Notes under the pieces: generated by a model | Told to the model about the DNA's origin: nothing | Databases searched by the model: none | The model's input: only the letters and a program-made list of their open reading frames with translations | NCBI RefSeq assembly: GCF_017873765.1 | Contig: NZ_JAGGKP010000001.1 | Span: forward strand, 1,116,001 to 1,180,000 | DNA length: 64,000 nucleotides | Direction of reading: 5' to 3' | From: Paenibacillus sediminis | GTDB taxonomy: Bacteria > Bacillota > Bacilli > Paenibacillales > Paenibacillaceae | Part shown: positions 8,054-16,905 of the stretch, one piece after another | How positions within the stretch are numbered: position 1 is the stretch's first letter | Layout: every line of letters starts with the position of its first letter | Made by a program: the position numbers and the translations under genes

Positions 8054-9250
8054 TTACATAAATGAAGTGAAATATCCACCAATCAACCCGATCGCAACGA
8101 CAAACCATGGCGGCATTTTCCAAAACTGAAGCAGAAGAAAGAGGACGACCGCTAAGGCAAAATCGACGGGTTGGACGATCGATGAGATCCATAGCGGATC
8201 ATATAGAGCAGCCATTAAAATACCGACTACGGCTGCGTTCACACCGAATAATATTCCTTGAACGCGAGAATTATTCCGTACAGCATACCAAAAAGGAAGT
8301 GCTCCAATGACGAGCAAGAACGCAGGCAGAAATATCGCTATCGTCGCAACAATGGCTCCAGGTATGCCCGTGATCATCGCTCCCAAATAAGCAGCAAATG
8401 TAAATAAGGGACCGGGTACTGCTTGTGCAACACCATATCCTGCTAGAAAGTCTTCTTTGCTTAACCACCCTAATGGAACAATCTCATTTTGAAGAAGAGG
8501 CAATACGACATGACCGCCGCCGAATACGAGCGCTCCTGCACGGTAGAAGCTGTCAAACATCGTGATCCACTCACTATTTGTCCATTGACGAAGGATCGGC
8601 AGAACTATGAGAAAACCAAAAAATAAACCGAGACAACTAATTGCAAATCTCCGATTTACGGGAACTGTGAGATTAATAGTACGACCTGTATTATCCAAAC
8701 TTTCATTGTGCCTATAAATCAACATACCTGCTATACCTGCGAGCACGATGAGTACGATCTGAGTGTACGAAGTATGCCACAAAAGCGTAATAACGGCTGT
8801 TAATGCAGCAATGGTAGCTCGAGTTCGGCCTGATGCTAATTTTTGCCCCATACTAAGTACCGCTTGAGCAACAATCACAACCGCTACGATTTTAAGCCCA
8901 TGAATCCACCCAGCACCGCTGACATTGTATCCTTGCAACAATAGTGCAAATAGAACTAATACGATAACAGAGGGCAAAGTAAAGCCTAACCATGCAACTA
9001 GGCCGCCGAGCACTCCTGCACGAATCGTACCTATTCCTATCCCTACTTGACTGCTTGCCGGACCGGGAAGGAATTGACAAAGTGCAACCAAATCAGCGTA
9101 ACTTTTTTCATCTAACCACTTTTTCTTATGAACATATTCGTTATAAAAATAACCTAAGTGAGCCGTTGGACCTCCAAACGAGGTGAGTCCTAGCTTTGTA
9201 GAAACCAGTAATACTTCAATCAGCTGAGCTGCTCTACTGTTCGTTTTCAT
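8054..9250 (-). CDS. chrA: ChrA chromate efflux transporter (two-domain)
   Basis: This is a 398-residue membrane protein with two tandem CHR domains. The first has L-T-S-F-G-G-P-T-A-H-L-G-Y-F and F-L-P-G-P-A-S-S-Q-V-G. The second, starting near residue 225, has V-F-G-G-G-H-V-V-L-P-L-L and Q-A-V-P-G-P-L-F-T-F-A-A-Y-L-G. That is the classic long-chain ChrA architecture, which expels chromate (or sulfate-like oxyanions) across the membrane. It is a single gene with no ChrB or other resistance genes alongside, with GCAAGGAG upstream of the ATG. Confidence 0.9.
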   Translation of the reverse strand: MKTNSRAAQLIEVLLVSTKLGLTSFGGPTAHLGYFYNEYVHKKKWLDEKSYADLVALCQFLPGPASSQVGIGIGTIRAGVLGGLVAWLGFTLPSVIVLVLFALLLQGYNVSGAGWIHGLKIVAVVIVAQAVLSMGQKLASGRTRATIAALTAVITLLWHTSYTQIVLIVLAGIAGMLIYRHNESLDNTGRTINLTVPVNRRFAISCLGLFFGFLIVLPILRQWTNSEWITMFDSFYRAGALVFGGGHVVLPLLQNEIVPLGWLSKEDFLAGYGVAQAVPGPLFTFAAYLGAMITGIPGAIVATIAIFLPAFLLVIGALPFWYAVRNNSRVQGILFGVNAAVVGILMAALYDPLWISSIVQPVDFALAVVLFLLLQFWKMPPWFVVAIGLIGGYFTSFM

Positions 9251-9370
9251 TTATGACAAACACTCCTTGCATATTAAAGACAGTCCTATGACTTTCTATT
9301 TAGCATAACAGGTAAATGTTAAATCTTAACTATAAATCAAGCACCATCACTTTTAATTGTTCATTATTCA

Positions 9371-11260
9371 TCACTTTTGCAGCTGCGTCTTTAATACCTC
9401 TACATCTGTTGTAGGTGATTGACATGAGAAGTTTTCACATACATAGGCGGTTGTTTTACCGCCAATTTGTTTTTTATCTTGCACAAGCGGTATCGCTTTT
9501 GTCATGTTCTTCTTATCTCCGCTAGGCACCACAATAACAGAAGTATGAGGTCTGAAGCCGCCCCGAATAGCCTCTAACATCTGCAAGGTCACAGAATCAG
9601 CCAGCTCGCCTGCAATAACGATTTCACTTGAGGGGCTGAACGCATAATCTAATGCAATAAGATACATAGCGTGACCTGTCGGATATGATGAGACTGCTCC
9701 TGCAAATGCTTCTAACTGCTGCCGCGCAATATTCATTATGCGTTCATCATTGGTCAACCTCGCAAGCTTATGTAAGTTATACGCAGCCACCGAGTTGCCG
9801 GAAGGCATTGCTCCGTCATATATTTCTTTACTTCGTGCAAATAGCTGTTCTCCATCATTCCCGTAGAAATAGAATCCGCCAGACTGTTCATCCCAGAACA
9901 GGTCAATCATCCTGTGAGTTAAATCTATGGCAAGACTAAGATGCTCCAGCTTGAAGGAAGCTTCATACAGTTCCATCAGCCCCCACACTAGAAAAGCGTA
10001 ATCATCCAAGTAGGCTGGGAAAGCAGCATCACCATCTCGGTATCTAGCAAGCAATCTTCCATCTTCACGGATTAAATTACTGCGAATAAAGTCTACTGCG
10101 CGCTCTGCTGTTTCAAGGTACTCGTGCTTCCCAGTTATGATCGATCCTTTAGCCATAGCCATAATCATGAGCCCATTCCAAGCGGTAAGGATTTTATCAT
10201 CCTTGCCCGGGTGAACCCGCCCTTCACGGTATTGAAACAACTTCTGACGGGAACGTTCAATTCGCTCTTGTAGTTCTCGAACTTCAATTCCTTGTTGCTC
10301 AGAGAACTTAGCGATGTCGTGCTGGATTAAGTTCGGGATGTTGTGTCCTTCGAAGTTCCCTTTATCGGTAATATCATATAGTTCGCAATAAAGCTCGCCT
10401 GCCTCTTTTCCAAGCAGTTCTATGATTTCATCCCGCTTCCATACATAGAACTTCCCTTCTTCCCCCTCCGAATCGGCATCCTCTGCAGAATAAAATCCAC
10501 CTTCAGCATGAGCCATATCTCTCAGTACATATTGCAATATTGACTCAGCGACTGTTAAGAAATGATTATCTTTTGTCAGTTGGAACGCCTCAAGATACGT
10601 CCAAGCGAGCAATGCGTTGTCGTAAAGCATTTTCTCAAAGTGAGGAACGAGCCATCGTTCGTCAACGGAATAACGAGAAAATCCAAATCCGATATGGTCA
10701 TAGATACCTCCGCGGTGCATTGCATTCAGGGTTGTAGTCACCATTTCCAGTGCCTTTTTCTCACCCGCTCGATCATAATAACGCATCAAAAAGGCTAGTT
10801 GGTGTGGAGTTGGAAACTTAGGAGCTTCCCCAAAACCACCATACACAGAATCAAAAGTGTGCTTGTAGTGATTAAATGCCTTATCTAGAATAGCTTCAGA
10901 TAAGCTTCCTTTTCTTGCCGAACCTACTCTTCTCTCCACTTCCTGTACAATTTGCTGACTAATTTCTGCCACATGTTCACGATCATTGTTCCATTTCTCT
11001 TTGATTTGGGACAGAATTTCCATTAAACCAATTCGACCATACCAACGTTTCTTAGGAAAATAAGTTCCAGCGAAGAATGGCTCTTTGTCTGGAGTCATAA
11101 TAATAGTAAGCGGCCACCCTCCCTGCCCAGTCAATGTCTGGCATACCGTCATATAAAGCTGATCAATATCGGGACGCTCTTCACGATCCACTTTGATTGA
11201 TACGTAATTCTTGTTAAGTAATTCTGCTACTTCTTCATCTTCAAAAGATTCATGAGCCAT
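9371..11260 (-). pseudogene. DUF255/YyaL-type thioredoxin-domain protein, body separated from its 5' end
   Basis: This 629-codon frame is the main part of a YyaL-type protein (SPATA20 homologues): the rest of a DsbH-like thioredoxin domain, then an (alpha/alpha)6 barrel resembling N-acylglucosamine 2-epimerases (e.g. H-F-E-K-M-L-Y-D-N-A-L-L at about residues 209-220 and A-E-D-A-D-S-E-G-E-E-G-K-F-Y-V-W). The first ATG in frame encodes M-A-H-E-S-F-E-D. That lies just after the Cys-His-Trp-Cys-His-Val motif, whose codons are still present at 11263-11278 but are cut off upstream by an att-like junction. The catalytic CxxC would be missing from any protein starting here, so I treat the gene as interrupted. 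Confidence 0.85.
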
Positions 11261-11266
11261 GACATG

Positions 11267-11294
11267 GCACCAATGGCAGGTGGACTAATACTCC
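11267..11294. repeat. Left attachment-site junction (attL-like)
   Basis: The 12-bp core GCACCAATGGCA (11267-11278) lies at the upstream edge of the DUF255 body. A 7-bp spacer follows, then TAATACTCC (11286-11294), the inverted partner of GGAGTATTA at the right end of the element. The core is the codons for the conserved Cys-His-Trp-Cys motif of the target gene. Confidence 0.7.
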
Positions 11295-11310
11295 CAATTT
11301 ATAGCCGAAG

Positions 11311-11487
11311 CTAGGAATAACCAATGGACAAGAATACCGGCTTGCTTTCCCTCGCTGCTTTGGAGAAAGCTTCCTCTCCCCAAGGGAACCATTCAACAGG
11401 ATTATGAGAGTGTTGAAGCAAGTATGGGGATTTCTCATTTATCAATCTGTTTGGTCTGCTTTTATGCTTTTCTGTGTGATCGAGCAT
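11311..11487 (-). pseudogene. 5' fragment of a DUF255/YyaL-type gene (copy A, inside the element)
   Basis: This is a 57-residue N-terminal DUF255 segment containing [23 protein letters not shown] and F-L-S-I-G-Y-S, after which a TAG stops it. A further 32 nt (11282-11313) separate it from the ACC-TGC-CAT-TGG-TGC codons of the gene body. Removing exactly those 32 nt would restore a continuous I-G-Y-S-T-C-H-W-C frame. The ATG at 11487 has an AAGGAG site upstream. It is about 75% identical (36 of 48 residues, counted by eye) to the second 5' fragment at 19064-19243, so the two are homologues and not recent duplicates. Confidence 0.8.
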
Positions 11488-11589
11488 CCTTATCACGTCT
11501 CCTTTTAGTTTGGTTTACCAATGCATACCATTAATTATACCCATTTCAAATTTCAAAAACCAAAATTAAAAAAAGAAAAGACGCCAGTC

Positions 11590-11850
11590 TTATTCAGACA
11601 AAACGTCTTGGTCATAGTTATCCCGGGAAACCTCCTTTTCAAACAAATTGTTGTAGAGCTCGATAAACGATTCGATAGCTCGCTGACTCGGTTTGTTTGA
11701 TATTACTGTGCATTTGTATTTACCGATTCTATACGTTTCAATTTCTAAGTCCCTGGACCCTTCTTGCACAGCGGTGCAACTCGATCCCCCGCTGAATTTA
11801 GCGGATATTACTTTTTTTGCTTCGATGCTTGATGTCAGCTTCTTGGTCAT
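11590..11850 (-). CDS. Small hypothetical protein in the element
   Basis: This 86-residue protein has a strong AAGGGGTGATC ribosome binding site before its ATG. The N-terminal half has a K-F-S-G-G-S-S-C-T-A-V segment and alternating residues suggesting a small beta sheet. The C-terminal half is helical and acidic (S-F-I-E-L-Y-N-N-L-F-E-K-E-V). There is no signal peptide or membrane helix. I do not recognise the family. Its position inside the integrative element suggests an accessory or phage-like gene. Confidence 0.5.
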   Translation of the reverse strand: MTKKLTSSIEAKKVISAKFSGGSSCTAVQEGSRDLEIETYRIGKYKCTVISNKPSQRAIESFIELYNNLFEKEVSRDNYDQDVLSE

Positions 11851-11861
11851 GTGATCACCCC

Positions 11862-12454
11862 TTTTTGAGAAGAGGAAGGACGATGAACTTTAGTTCCTTC
11901 CATGTAAACGGGTGGGTAATCTAGTATGTGTGATGTAGTATTAAATCTTCGCTATGAAACCAATTTAACAGATCCCGATTTCTATGGTCAAAGATTACAA
12001 AAGAATAGGTCCTGATTTAAAATTAATAAGGAGTAGAACATGCTCACGTCTAATCTACCCATTGGATCCTCATTGCCCAAGAACCACTCGGTCAAATTCT
12101 CATTGGAGTTCATGTTCATCAACATGATCACAAAGCGAAATAAAAGTTTTTGTACTCAAAAAAGGTTAAAATAGGATTAATACACTTCGAAATGAAAGAG
12201 TTGATATATTGAAATTATACATTGATACAAATAAATATCTTGACTTTTAAGTTTGCCAAACTTGTGGTCAACGTTCAGAAAGTTATTTAAACTGAACAAG
12301 TTGACTCGTAGCTTATCAAGGTTGTAAATCGCAAAATACATAGTAAGCTCAACTCATCCTCTCAAATCAATGCACATCATGGCAAACGATCCTTCGATTT
12401 GTCAGGGGCCATAGCTCGCCTCCTAAATAAGGTCGCCCAGCAATCACTGAGCAC
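11862..12454. other. Intergenic/degenerate stretch of the element
   Basis: No convincing gene was seen here except a possible 44-codon frame at 12040. All six frames are broken frequently. The sequence looks like decayed element DNA rather than a designed intergenic region. Confidence 0.4.
12040..12174 (+). CDS. Possible 44-residue open frame, unrecognised
   Basis: An ATG at 12040 follows an AAGGAG at good spacing and opens 44 codons ending in TAG. The translation includes L-P-I-G-S-S-L-P-K-N-H-S-V. That is faintly reminiscent of the N-terminus of some transposases, but it is too short to assign. It may equally be a chance frame in decayed sequence. Confidence 0.2.
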   Translation: MLTSNLPIGSSLPKNHSVKFSLEFMFINMITKRNKSFCTQKRLK

Positions 12455-12487
12455 AAAAAAAGAACACCCAGATAATAATGGGCGCTC
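12455..12487 (-). terminator. Rho-independent terminator (minus strand)
   Basis: Read on the minus strand, GAGCGCCC pairs with GGGTGTTC (two G-U pairs) across a 10-nt loop and is followed by seven T residues. It lies about 100 bp downstream of the degenerate minus-strand gene at 12591-12990 and would have been its terminator. Confidence 0.75.
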
Positions 12488-12590
12488 TGATTTGTATTTG
12501 CTACCATATTTGATGTGGGTGAGCTTTGGCATGCATTTGGGAATTGATTTTACTGCAATAGAGTTCCAGATAGTTGATGCTCTCGTGTCT

Positions 12591-12990
12591 TCATGAGAGC
12601 TGAGCAACTGCTGGTGTTCCTGGTGGTGTTGGATACCAAGCTCCGTTTCGTCACTCTATCTTAATGCTGCCGTCTTCCTTTACGTATACGAAATTAATTG
12701 GTACGGCTTCAATACCCAGTCAGGATTCTTTTTAATTTGCTGCTAGGGACATCGGGAACAACCAAAGATCACATCGCCTCTTCGTCATGTATTCTTTGAA
12801 TCAATTGCCCTAAACCGGTGCGAAGGCCAAGCCCGACTGATGAGGTCTCACCCTTCGCTTCAATTTGCCATTTATCTTTCGAGTTGCGAATGATAACCAA
12901 CAATATCGGTTGGTGGTTCATCTAGGATTTGAAATCCAGTGAGATAATTGATCATGCATTTTCACTATCTCTTTTAGGGTAATCAAAGCC
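12591..12990 (-). pseudogene. Frameshifted remnant of a restriction-endonuclease-fold-like protein
   Basis: The minus strand shows fragments of one protein in changing frames. One fragment reads K-D-K-W-Q-I-E-A-K-G-E-T, then G-L-R-T-G-L-G-Q-L-I-Q-R-I. A second reads V-V-P-D-V-P-S-S-K-L-K-R-I-L. A third reads V-P-I-N-F-V-Y-V-K-E-D-G-S-I-K-I-E, followed by an in-frame TGA and A-W-Y-P-T-P-P-G-T-P. The W-x-I-E-A-K-G core resembles the E-x-K catalytic strand of PD-(D/E)xK nuclease-fold proteins, and the following G-x-G-Q-L motif is common in that group. At least two frameshifts and an internal stop make it non-functional. The family call is tentative. Confidence 0.4.
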
Positions 12991-12999
12991 CCTGATAAA

Positions 13000-13466
13000 T
13001 CAACTCATTCAAAATTCCCCCGACAAAGTAAAAATTTCTAAATTTTTACAAGGTGTAGATGTAGCTTCTTGAGTGTTTACCGGTAGGAATTTGGGATCTG
13101 ATTCAAGAAGAATTTCTCAGGTTGCTACTAAAAATTTTAGCCTAGGATAGACCATTATCGAGTATGTATTTCTCTCTTCAATGGCGTCTATCGCAAGTTG
13201 AGTCGAGGTGAGTTTTTGTAAACTATTCTTCCTCAGAAACCATCCAGACTTTCAATCTATTGGTATGGAAAGAAAAACAGAGTCCTACATCCGTAAAATA
13301 CGTTTTACTTTTAATCAGTTCATTGCGTCGCCTATAGTCTGGCTTTGCTCTGAATCATGTTCCTTTTCAAGTTCATTTTTACACAAGCGGTATAGTGACA
13401 TTGTAATTTTAATTTCTGCGCAAACAACATCCTTATGTTTCATAATGAATTAGTTAAGGATAGACA
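13000..13466. other. Non-coding or degenerate stretch of the element
   Basis: I see no gene with a ribosome binding site or recognisable product here. The minus strand has short protein-like runs (for example L-I-K-S-K-T-Y-F-T-D-V-G near 13290) interrupted by stops, consistent with further decayed coding sequence upstream of the nuclease-like remnant. Confidence 0.35.
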
Positions 13467-13502
13467 GAATAAAGCCCCAGCTAAATGTCAGGGGCTTTAT
13501 TC
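13467..13502. terminator. Strong bidirectional terminator
   Basis: GAATAAAGCCCC and GGGGCTTTATTC form a perfect 12-bp stem around a 12-nt loop, with A/T tracts on both sides. It lies 33 bp downstream of the lipoprotein stop and would terminate that gene on the minus strand. Confidence 0.85.
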
Positions 13503-13534
13503 ATTCACTCCATCATCAACTTGGTCATTCAAAA

Positions 13535-13939
13535 TTAAAGGGGAATATACAAGATCTCTCCGTTCTGCAACTTAAGATTAAGCCCCTTAAAGATCTCTTC
13601 CTTTGTTGCTTCTTTTTGTGTGGTTGTTTCAGGTATTAAATTGAATTTCCCCTCTACTAACACTTTTCCTTTTACAGGTATCGATAAATTAACCATATTT
13701 AGCGGTATTTCTTTTACTTTTGTTTTCATAACTTCATTCAGCACTGGTTCAACTTCAATAATGTGTAAATCATCTTTCCCCTTATTTTCAAGGGACACAG
13801 AATAACCAACATTCTCAATGTATTTTTGATCTTTGGAGGTAGTTACCGTGGTAGTTATATCATTGCTAGTGATTATAGCGTTTTCTTTTGATGAGCAACT
13901 GGTCAAGAGTAAAAGAGCGATTATAAAAATTCTTCGCAT
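13535..13939 (-). CDS. Small lipoprotein, divergent from the secreted-protein operon
   Basis: This is a 134-residue predicted lipoprotein. The signal peptide I-I-A-L-L-L-L-T-S-C places the lipidated cysteine at residue 15. The mature part is rich in Thr, Val and Lys and appears all-beta (V-G-Y-S-V-S-L-E-N-K-G-K-D-D-L ... L-K-L-Q-N-G-E-I-L-Y-I-P), like a single Ig-like domain. I do not recognise a family. It is transcribed away from the secreted-protein operon starting at 14107 and shares its intergenic region. An immunity or accessory role is possible but is inference only. Confidence 0.7.
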   Translation of the reverse strand: MRRIFIIALLLLTSCSSKENAIITSNDITTTVTTSKDQKYIENVGYSVSLENKGKDDLHIIEVEPVLNEVMKTKVKEIPLNMVNLSIPVKGKVLVEGKFNLIPETTTQKEATKEEIFKGLNLKLQNGEILYIPL

Positions 13940-14047
13940 AAATTCCCCCCTTCCCTAAAGTTTTAGTTTTTAATTATTATATGTGTTTTTCAATAAATGT
14001 AAACAAATATTTGTAAAATTTTAGTATTAACTCCTATTTATAACATG

Positions 14048-14082
14048 TATAATATTGGAAATATAACAAAGGCGCCCTTGTT
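14048..14082 (+). promoter_or_regulatory. Putative -10 and leader hairpin of the secreted-protein operon
   Basis: A consensus TATAAT lies at 14048-14053, but no good -35 was found at normal spacing. It is followed by AACAAAGGCGCCCTTGTT (14065-14082), an imperfect palindrome allowing G-U pairs. The palindrome is 14 bp before the TTTGGAGG ribosome binding site. It could be an operator or a leader stem. Confidence 0.4.
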
Positions 14083-14106
14083 AAATATATTATTTGGAGG
14101 AAAAAA

Positions 14107-14991
14107 TTGAAAATTAAATCAAAAATATTAACGCCGTTAGTTTTAGCAGTATCCCTGACGGGCGGTAGCTCACTTGTTTTTGCTGATAATTCGAATTCTT
14201 CTCTCAGTATTGAAGACAAAAATTTCATCACTTCCTCTAATTTAAATTACACACAAGATCAATTAAATGATCCAAGTATTATTAATTTTATTAAGCAAGG
14301 GAGTAAAGAAAAAGCTCAAAGACTAGAAACTTACAATAAAATCAAAAATGATCCTGATTTCGAGATTATAGCAGATAACGGCAATGGAATTTATGCATAT
14401 ACTTACTCCGAAAAAATTAAGACAGATGTGGATAAAGAACGTTTCCTTAGAAAAGCTGAGGGGTTGTCAGCACAACAAACAGTCGAGGCTTGGAACAATA
14501 CAGGTTTAAAAAGTGCAACAGACCTTTCGCTTGGATACCTTGAAACTCATTTCACCGATACTGTTACTGATACAGATCCTTGGAGTGGACAAGAAGAACT
14601 AAGAGCAAATGGTAACGGTACAATTCAATGGTTTAAAGGTACTAATGGAAGTTATACTTACTGGACTACATTAGACAGCATATCAGATAACTTTCAAGTA
14701 GATTATGATACTGTTTCCAGCACTGAAAGCGTAACAGCTACGGTATCTGGAGGAACCACAACATCTGTTAGTGGAGGAGTTTCTAGTTCTGTAACAAAAG
14801 GTACCTCTACAGCAACCCTTTCAATTTCATGGCCATCCAAAGGGACATACAATTATTATAGTAAGTCATATGGTGATGTTTACGTGAAAACAGATAACAT
14901 TACAAAATATACACACACCGCCTCCTCTGTTGCAACTACTGGTGGATATCATGTTTGGGGTTCGGCTACAAAGTCCGTTAGTATTTCCTAA
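14107..14991 (+). CDS. Secreted Ser/Thr/Gly-rich protein (294 aa), unknown family
   Basis: This is a secreted protein with a clear signal peptide (basic K-I-K-S-K, hydrophobic core, V-F-A/D-N cleavage near residue 26). Residues 30-130 form a charged, mostly helical pro-region-like segment. Residues 140-294 are Thr, Ser, Gly and aromatic rich and predicted all-beta, with near-repeats such as V-S-G-G-T-T-T-S-V-S-G-G-V-S-S-S-V. The start is TTG, 6 nt after TTTGGAGG. It is the first gene of a three-gene AT-rich operon that also encodes a subtilase. A propeptide plus beta-rich mature domain would fit a protease-matured toxin or bacteriocin-like protein. That is inference; I do not recognise the family. 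Confidence 0.75.
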   Translation: MKIKSKILTPLVLAVSLTGGSSLVFADNSNSSLSIEDKNFITSSNLNYTQDQLNDPSIINFIKQGSKEKAQRLETYNKIKNDPDFEIIADNGNGIYAYTYSEKIKTDVDKERFLRKAEGLSAQQTVEAWNNTGLKSATDLSLGYLETHFTDTVTDTDPWSGQEELRANGNGTIQWFKGTNGSYTYWTTLDSISDNFQVDYDTVSSTESVTATVSGGTTTSVSGGVSSSVTKGTSTATLSISWPSKGTYNYYSKSYGDVYVKTDNITKYTHTASSVATTGGYHVWGSATKSVSIS

Positions 14992-15012
14992 GCTAATATA
15001 GAATTAACTTAC

Positions 15013-15044
15013 AGCTAACTTACTGCGACTGCAGTAAGTTAGCT
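15013..15044 (+). other. Perfect 14-bp intercistronic hairpin
   Basis: AGCTAACTTACTGC and its exact complement are separated by GACT, giving a 14-bp stem with a 4-nt loop. It lies between the secreted-protein gene and the next gene. No T tract follows, so it is more likely an RNA-processing or 3'-stabilising element, or a leaky attenuator. That would let the first gene be expressed above the downstream genes. Confidence 0.7.
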
Positions 15045-15067
15045 TCTATTACTAGGAGGCCTTTAAT

Positions 15068-16897
15068 ATGTTTAAAAAACACACCTGGATTTATTGCTTA
15101 ATTTTAATACTTGTTGCAGCAGCTTTATTAGGTACATACTTTTTAAGTAGAGGTAATATGAAAGTAATGTTTATAGACTCTGGGTTAAAGCTTCAGGACG
15201 CAGAAGTTGACACAGAAATTTGGAAAGAGGAATTTGTTCAAAAATCTTTGGAAAAATCCTATTACGGATATCAAATTCCTATTGAGTTTTCTGATGTTGG
15301 TCTTTCAAATCCATATCCTAACTTATATAATTTTTATTGGACTATTCAGTTAATGGAAAATTTCAACTACCCCTTTTCTAAAGCAGAAATACAGAATGAT
15401 TTTAAGAAATATCTCAACTCAAAAATAACTGCCACAAATAATATCCCCGAAGTTCTTGATGCTATCTATAAAATAGAGTTATATGATCTTCTTGATTACT
15501 CTCATGAGGATTTGAAAAAATATGAAAACAAACTTTTAAGTCACTTTGATGAAGAGGATGGTCTCTTCTTTTTTAGTAACAAGAAAGAAAATATAAATAG
15601 TAAATTAAGCATGACATTAGAAATCATAAATGGATATAACAAACTAAATATTTCGATTGATAAAGAAATTAAAGAAAAAATTAAGGATAGATGTTTAGAT
15701 TTAACAAAAAATAATGACTTATTCTCAATTAATAACCCAGTTCAATCTTTAGATACCGGTGGTATGGTTATTTCAATATTAAAAAAATTAGGTTATACAA
15801 ATAATAGCTTACCACTAGAAGGTAAGGAGAAATGGATCGATTATATTAATAATAAATATGAATTTTTTTTACAGTCAGGAGATATGAATTCCATTCTATA
15901 CTTGTCAAGAATAATTGAGGTGGACTCCTATTTCAACCATAAATTTACAGTTACAAAGCAACAATTAGACAAATTTTTTATGAATAATGAACAAATGTTT
16001 AATATAGAACCTTTAATACTCGCTAATGCGATAAAAGTTTATAAGGACCTTGGCTATGCATATCCTGATCAAGAAAAAATAATCAATTATATAGAACATA
16101 CGATAAATAGTGGGTTTAATAAAAATGGAACGGTTGAGCTGAACTTAATTGAAAACTATTATGGAATTGCATTAGCAAAAAAGTTTAATTATAAATTCGA
16201 TGAAAAAAATATGGAGAACTTACTGGTAAATATTTATGAGAGGAATGTAAAGGAGGACTCAAAAATATCTAATCTTGAGAAGCTAGAGAGTATCTATTAT
16301 TTACTAGCTAGTTTTAAAGTTTTGGACGTAAATATTATGAATAATGGAGATAAAGAAGCTCTAAGTAAAAGTCTTGATTCTTATCTACAAGATATAAACA
16401 ATGAAGACCTGAGTCAATTAGATCGAAATTTATCAAGTTATTATATAGGTTTAAAAGTTAAAAACCTCATTAATGACTCCATCTCCAATAAACTAAGGGA
16501 CAAGATTATAAATTATATTAAAATAGTTGATAAAAATCAGACTATTTATAAAAACATGAAGATGTCCAAAATATACACATTGATTGAAGGGATTAACTTT
16601 AACAATAAAGATATTAAAGCTAGAATTATAAATGGTGTAAAATCATTGGCTCAAAATGGAATGTTTAAATCTAAGTATGTATCAAAAAGCCCCGACCTTG
16701 TTTCTACTTATCAAGCTTTTGATTTATTAGATAAAGAAGGTGTGCTGACTAAAGAATTTAAAACTCTAATACACAAAAAAATCAGAAACACTTTAACAAC
16801 TAATAGCTTGACCGGATTCAATTTTAATTCAAAATATCTTTCTTTGGAATCGATTTACTATGGTTGTTTACTAACTTCAAATCTAAGTGGTAAGTAG
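15068..16897 (+). CDS. Membrane-anchored helical-repeat protein (609 aa), unknown family
   Basis: This protein has one N-terminal membrane helix (about residues 8-26) and a 580-residue extracytoplasmic part made almost wholly of alpha helices. Recurrent units ending in aromatic-rich helices are visible: E-N-Y-Y-G-I-A-L-A, L-E-S-I-Y-Y-L-L-A-S, S-S-Y-Y-I-G-L-K and L-E-S-I-Y-Y-G-C-L-L. This pattern recalls alpha/alpha-toroid (prenyltransferase/terpene-cyclase-like) folds, but no catalytic motif is evident. It has AGGAGG upstream of the ATG and is 8 bp from the following protease gene. An extracellular scaffold or maturation role is inference. Confidence 0.65.
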   Translation: MFKKHTWIYCLILILVAAALLGTYFLSRGNMKVMFIDSGLKLQDAEVDTEIWKEEFVQKSLEKSYYGYQIPIEFSDVGLSNPYPNLYNFYWTIQLMENFNYPFSKAEIQNDFKKYLNSKITATNNIPEVLDAIYKIELYDLLDYSHEDLKKYENKLLSHFDEEDGLFFFSNKKENINSKLSMTLEIINGYNKLNISIDKEIKEKIKDRCLDLTKNNDLFSINNPVQSLDTGGMVISILKKLGYTNNSLPLEGKEKWIDYINNKYEFFLQSGDMNSILYLSRIIEVDSYFNHKFTVTKQQLDKFFMNNEQMFNIEPLILANAIKVYKDLGYAYPDQEKIINYIEHTINSGFNKNGTVELNLIENYYGIALAKKFNYKFDEKNMENLLVNIYERNVKEDSKISNLEKLESIYYLLASFKVLDVNIMNNGDKEALSKSLDSYLQDINNEDLSQLDRNLSSYYIGLKVKNLINDSISNKLRDKIINYIKIVDKNQTIYKNMKMSKIYTLIEGINFNNKDIKARIINGVKSLAQNGMFKSKYVSKSPDLVSTYQAFDLLDKEGVLTKEFKTLIHKKIRNTLTTNSLTGFNFNSKYLSLESIYYGCLLTSNLSGK

Positions 16898-16905
16898 AAA
16901 CTTTT

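Noticed and set aside
11250..11438. 62-codon minus-strand frame across the left att junction
   Set aside because: It is an out-of-frame reading of copy A and the scar. The protein-like signal is in the 11311-11487 frame.
12377..12607. 76-codon minus-strand frame and a 65-codon plus-strand frame in the same place
   Set aside because: Neither has a ribosome binding site, both cross the terminator at 12455-12487, and the alternative frame shows the tail of the nuclease-like remnant instead.
13208..13453. 81-codon plus-strand frame before the bidirectional terminator
   Set aside because: The composition is Phe/Ser/Cys rich with no ribosome binding site. The minus strand shows more protein-like fragments, so this is probably chance in decayed DNA.
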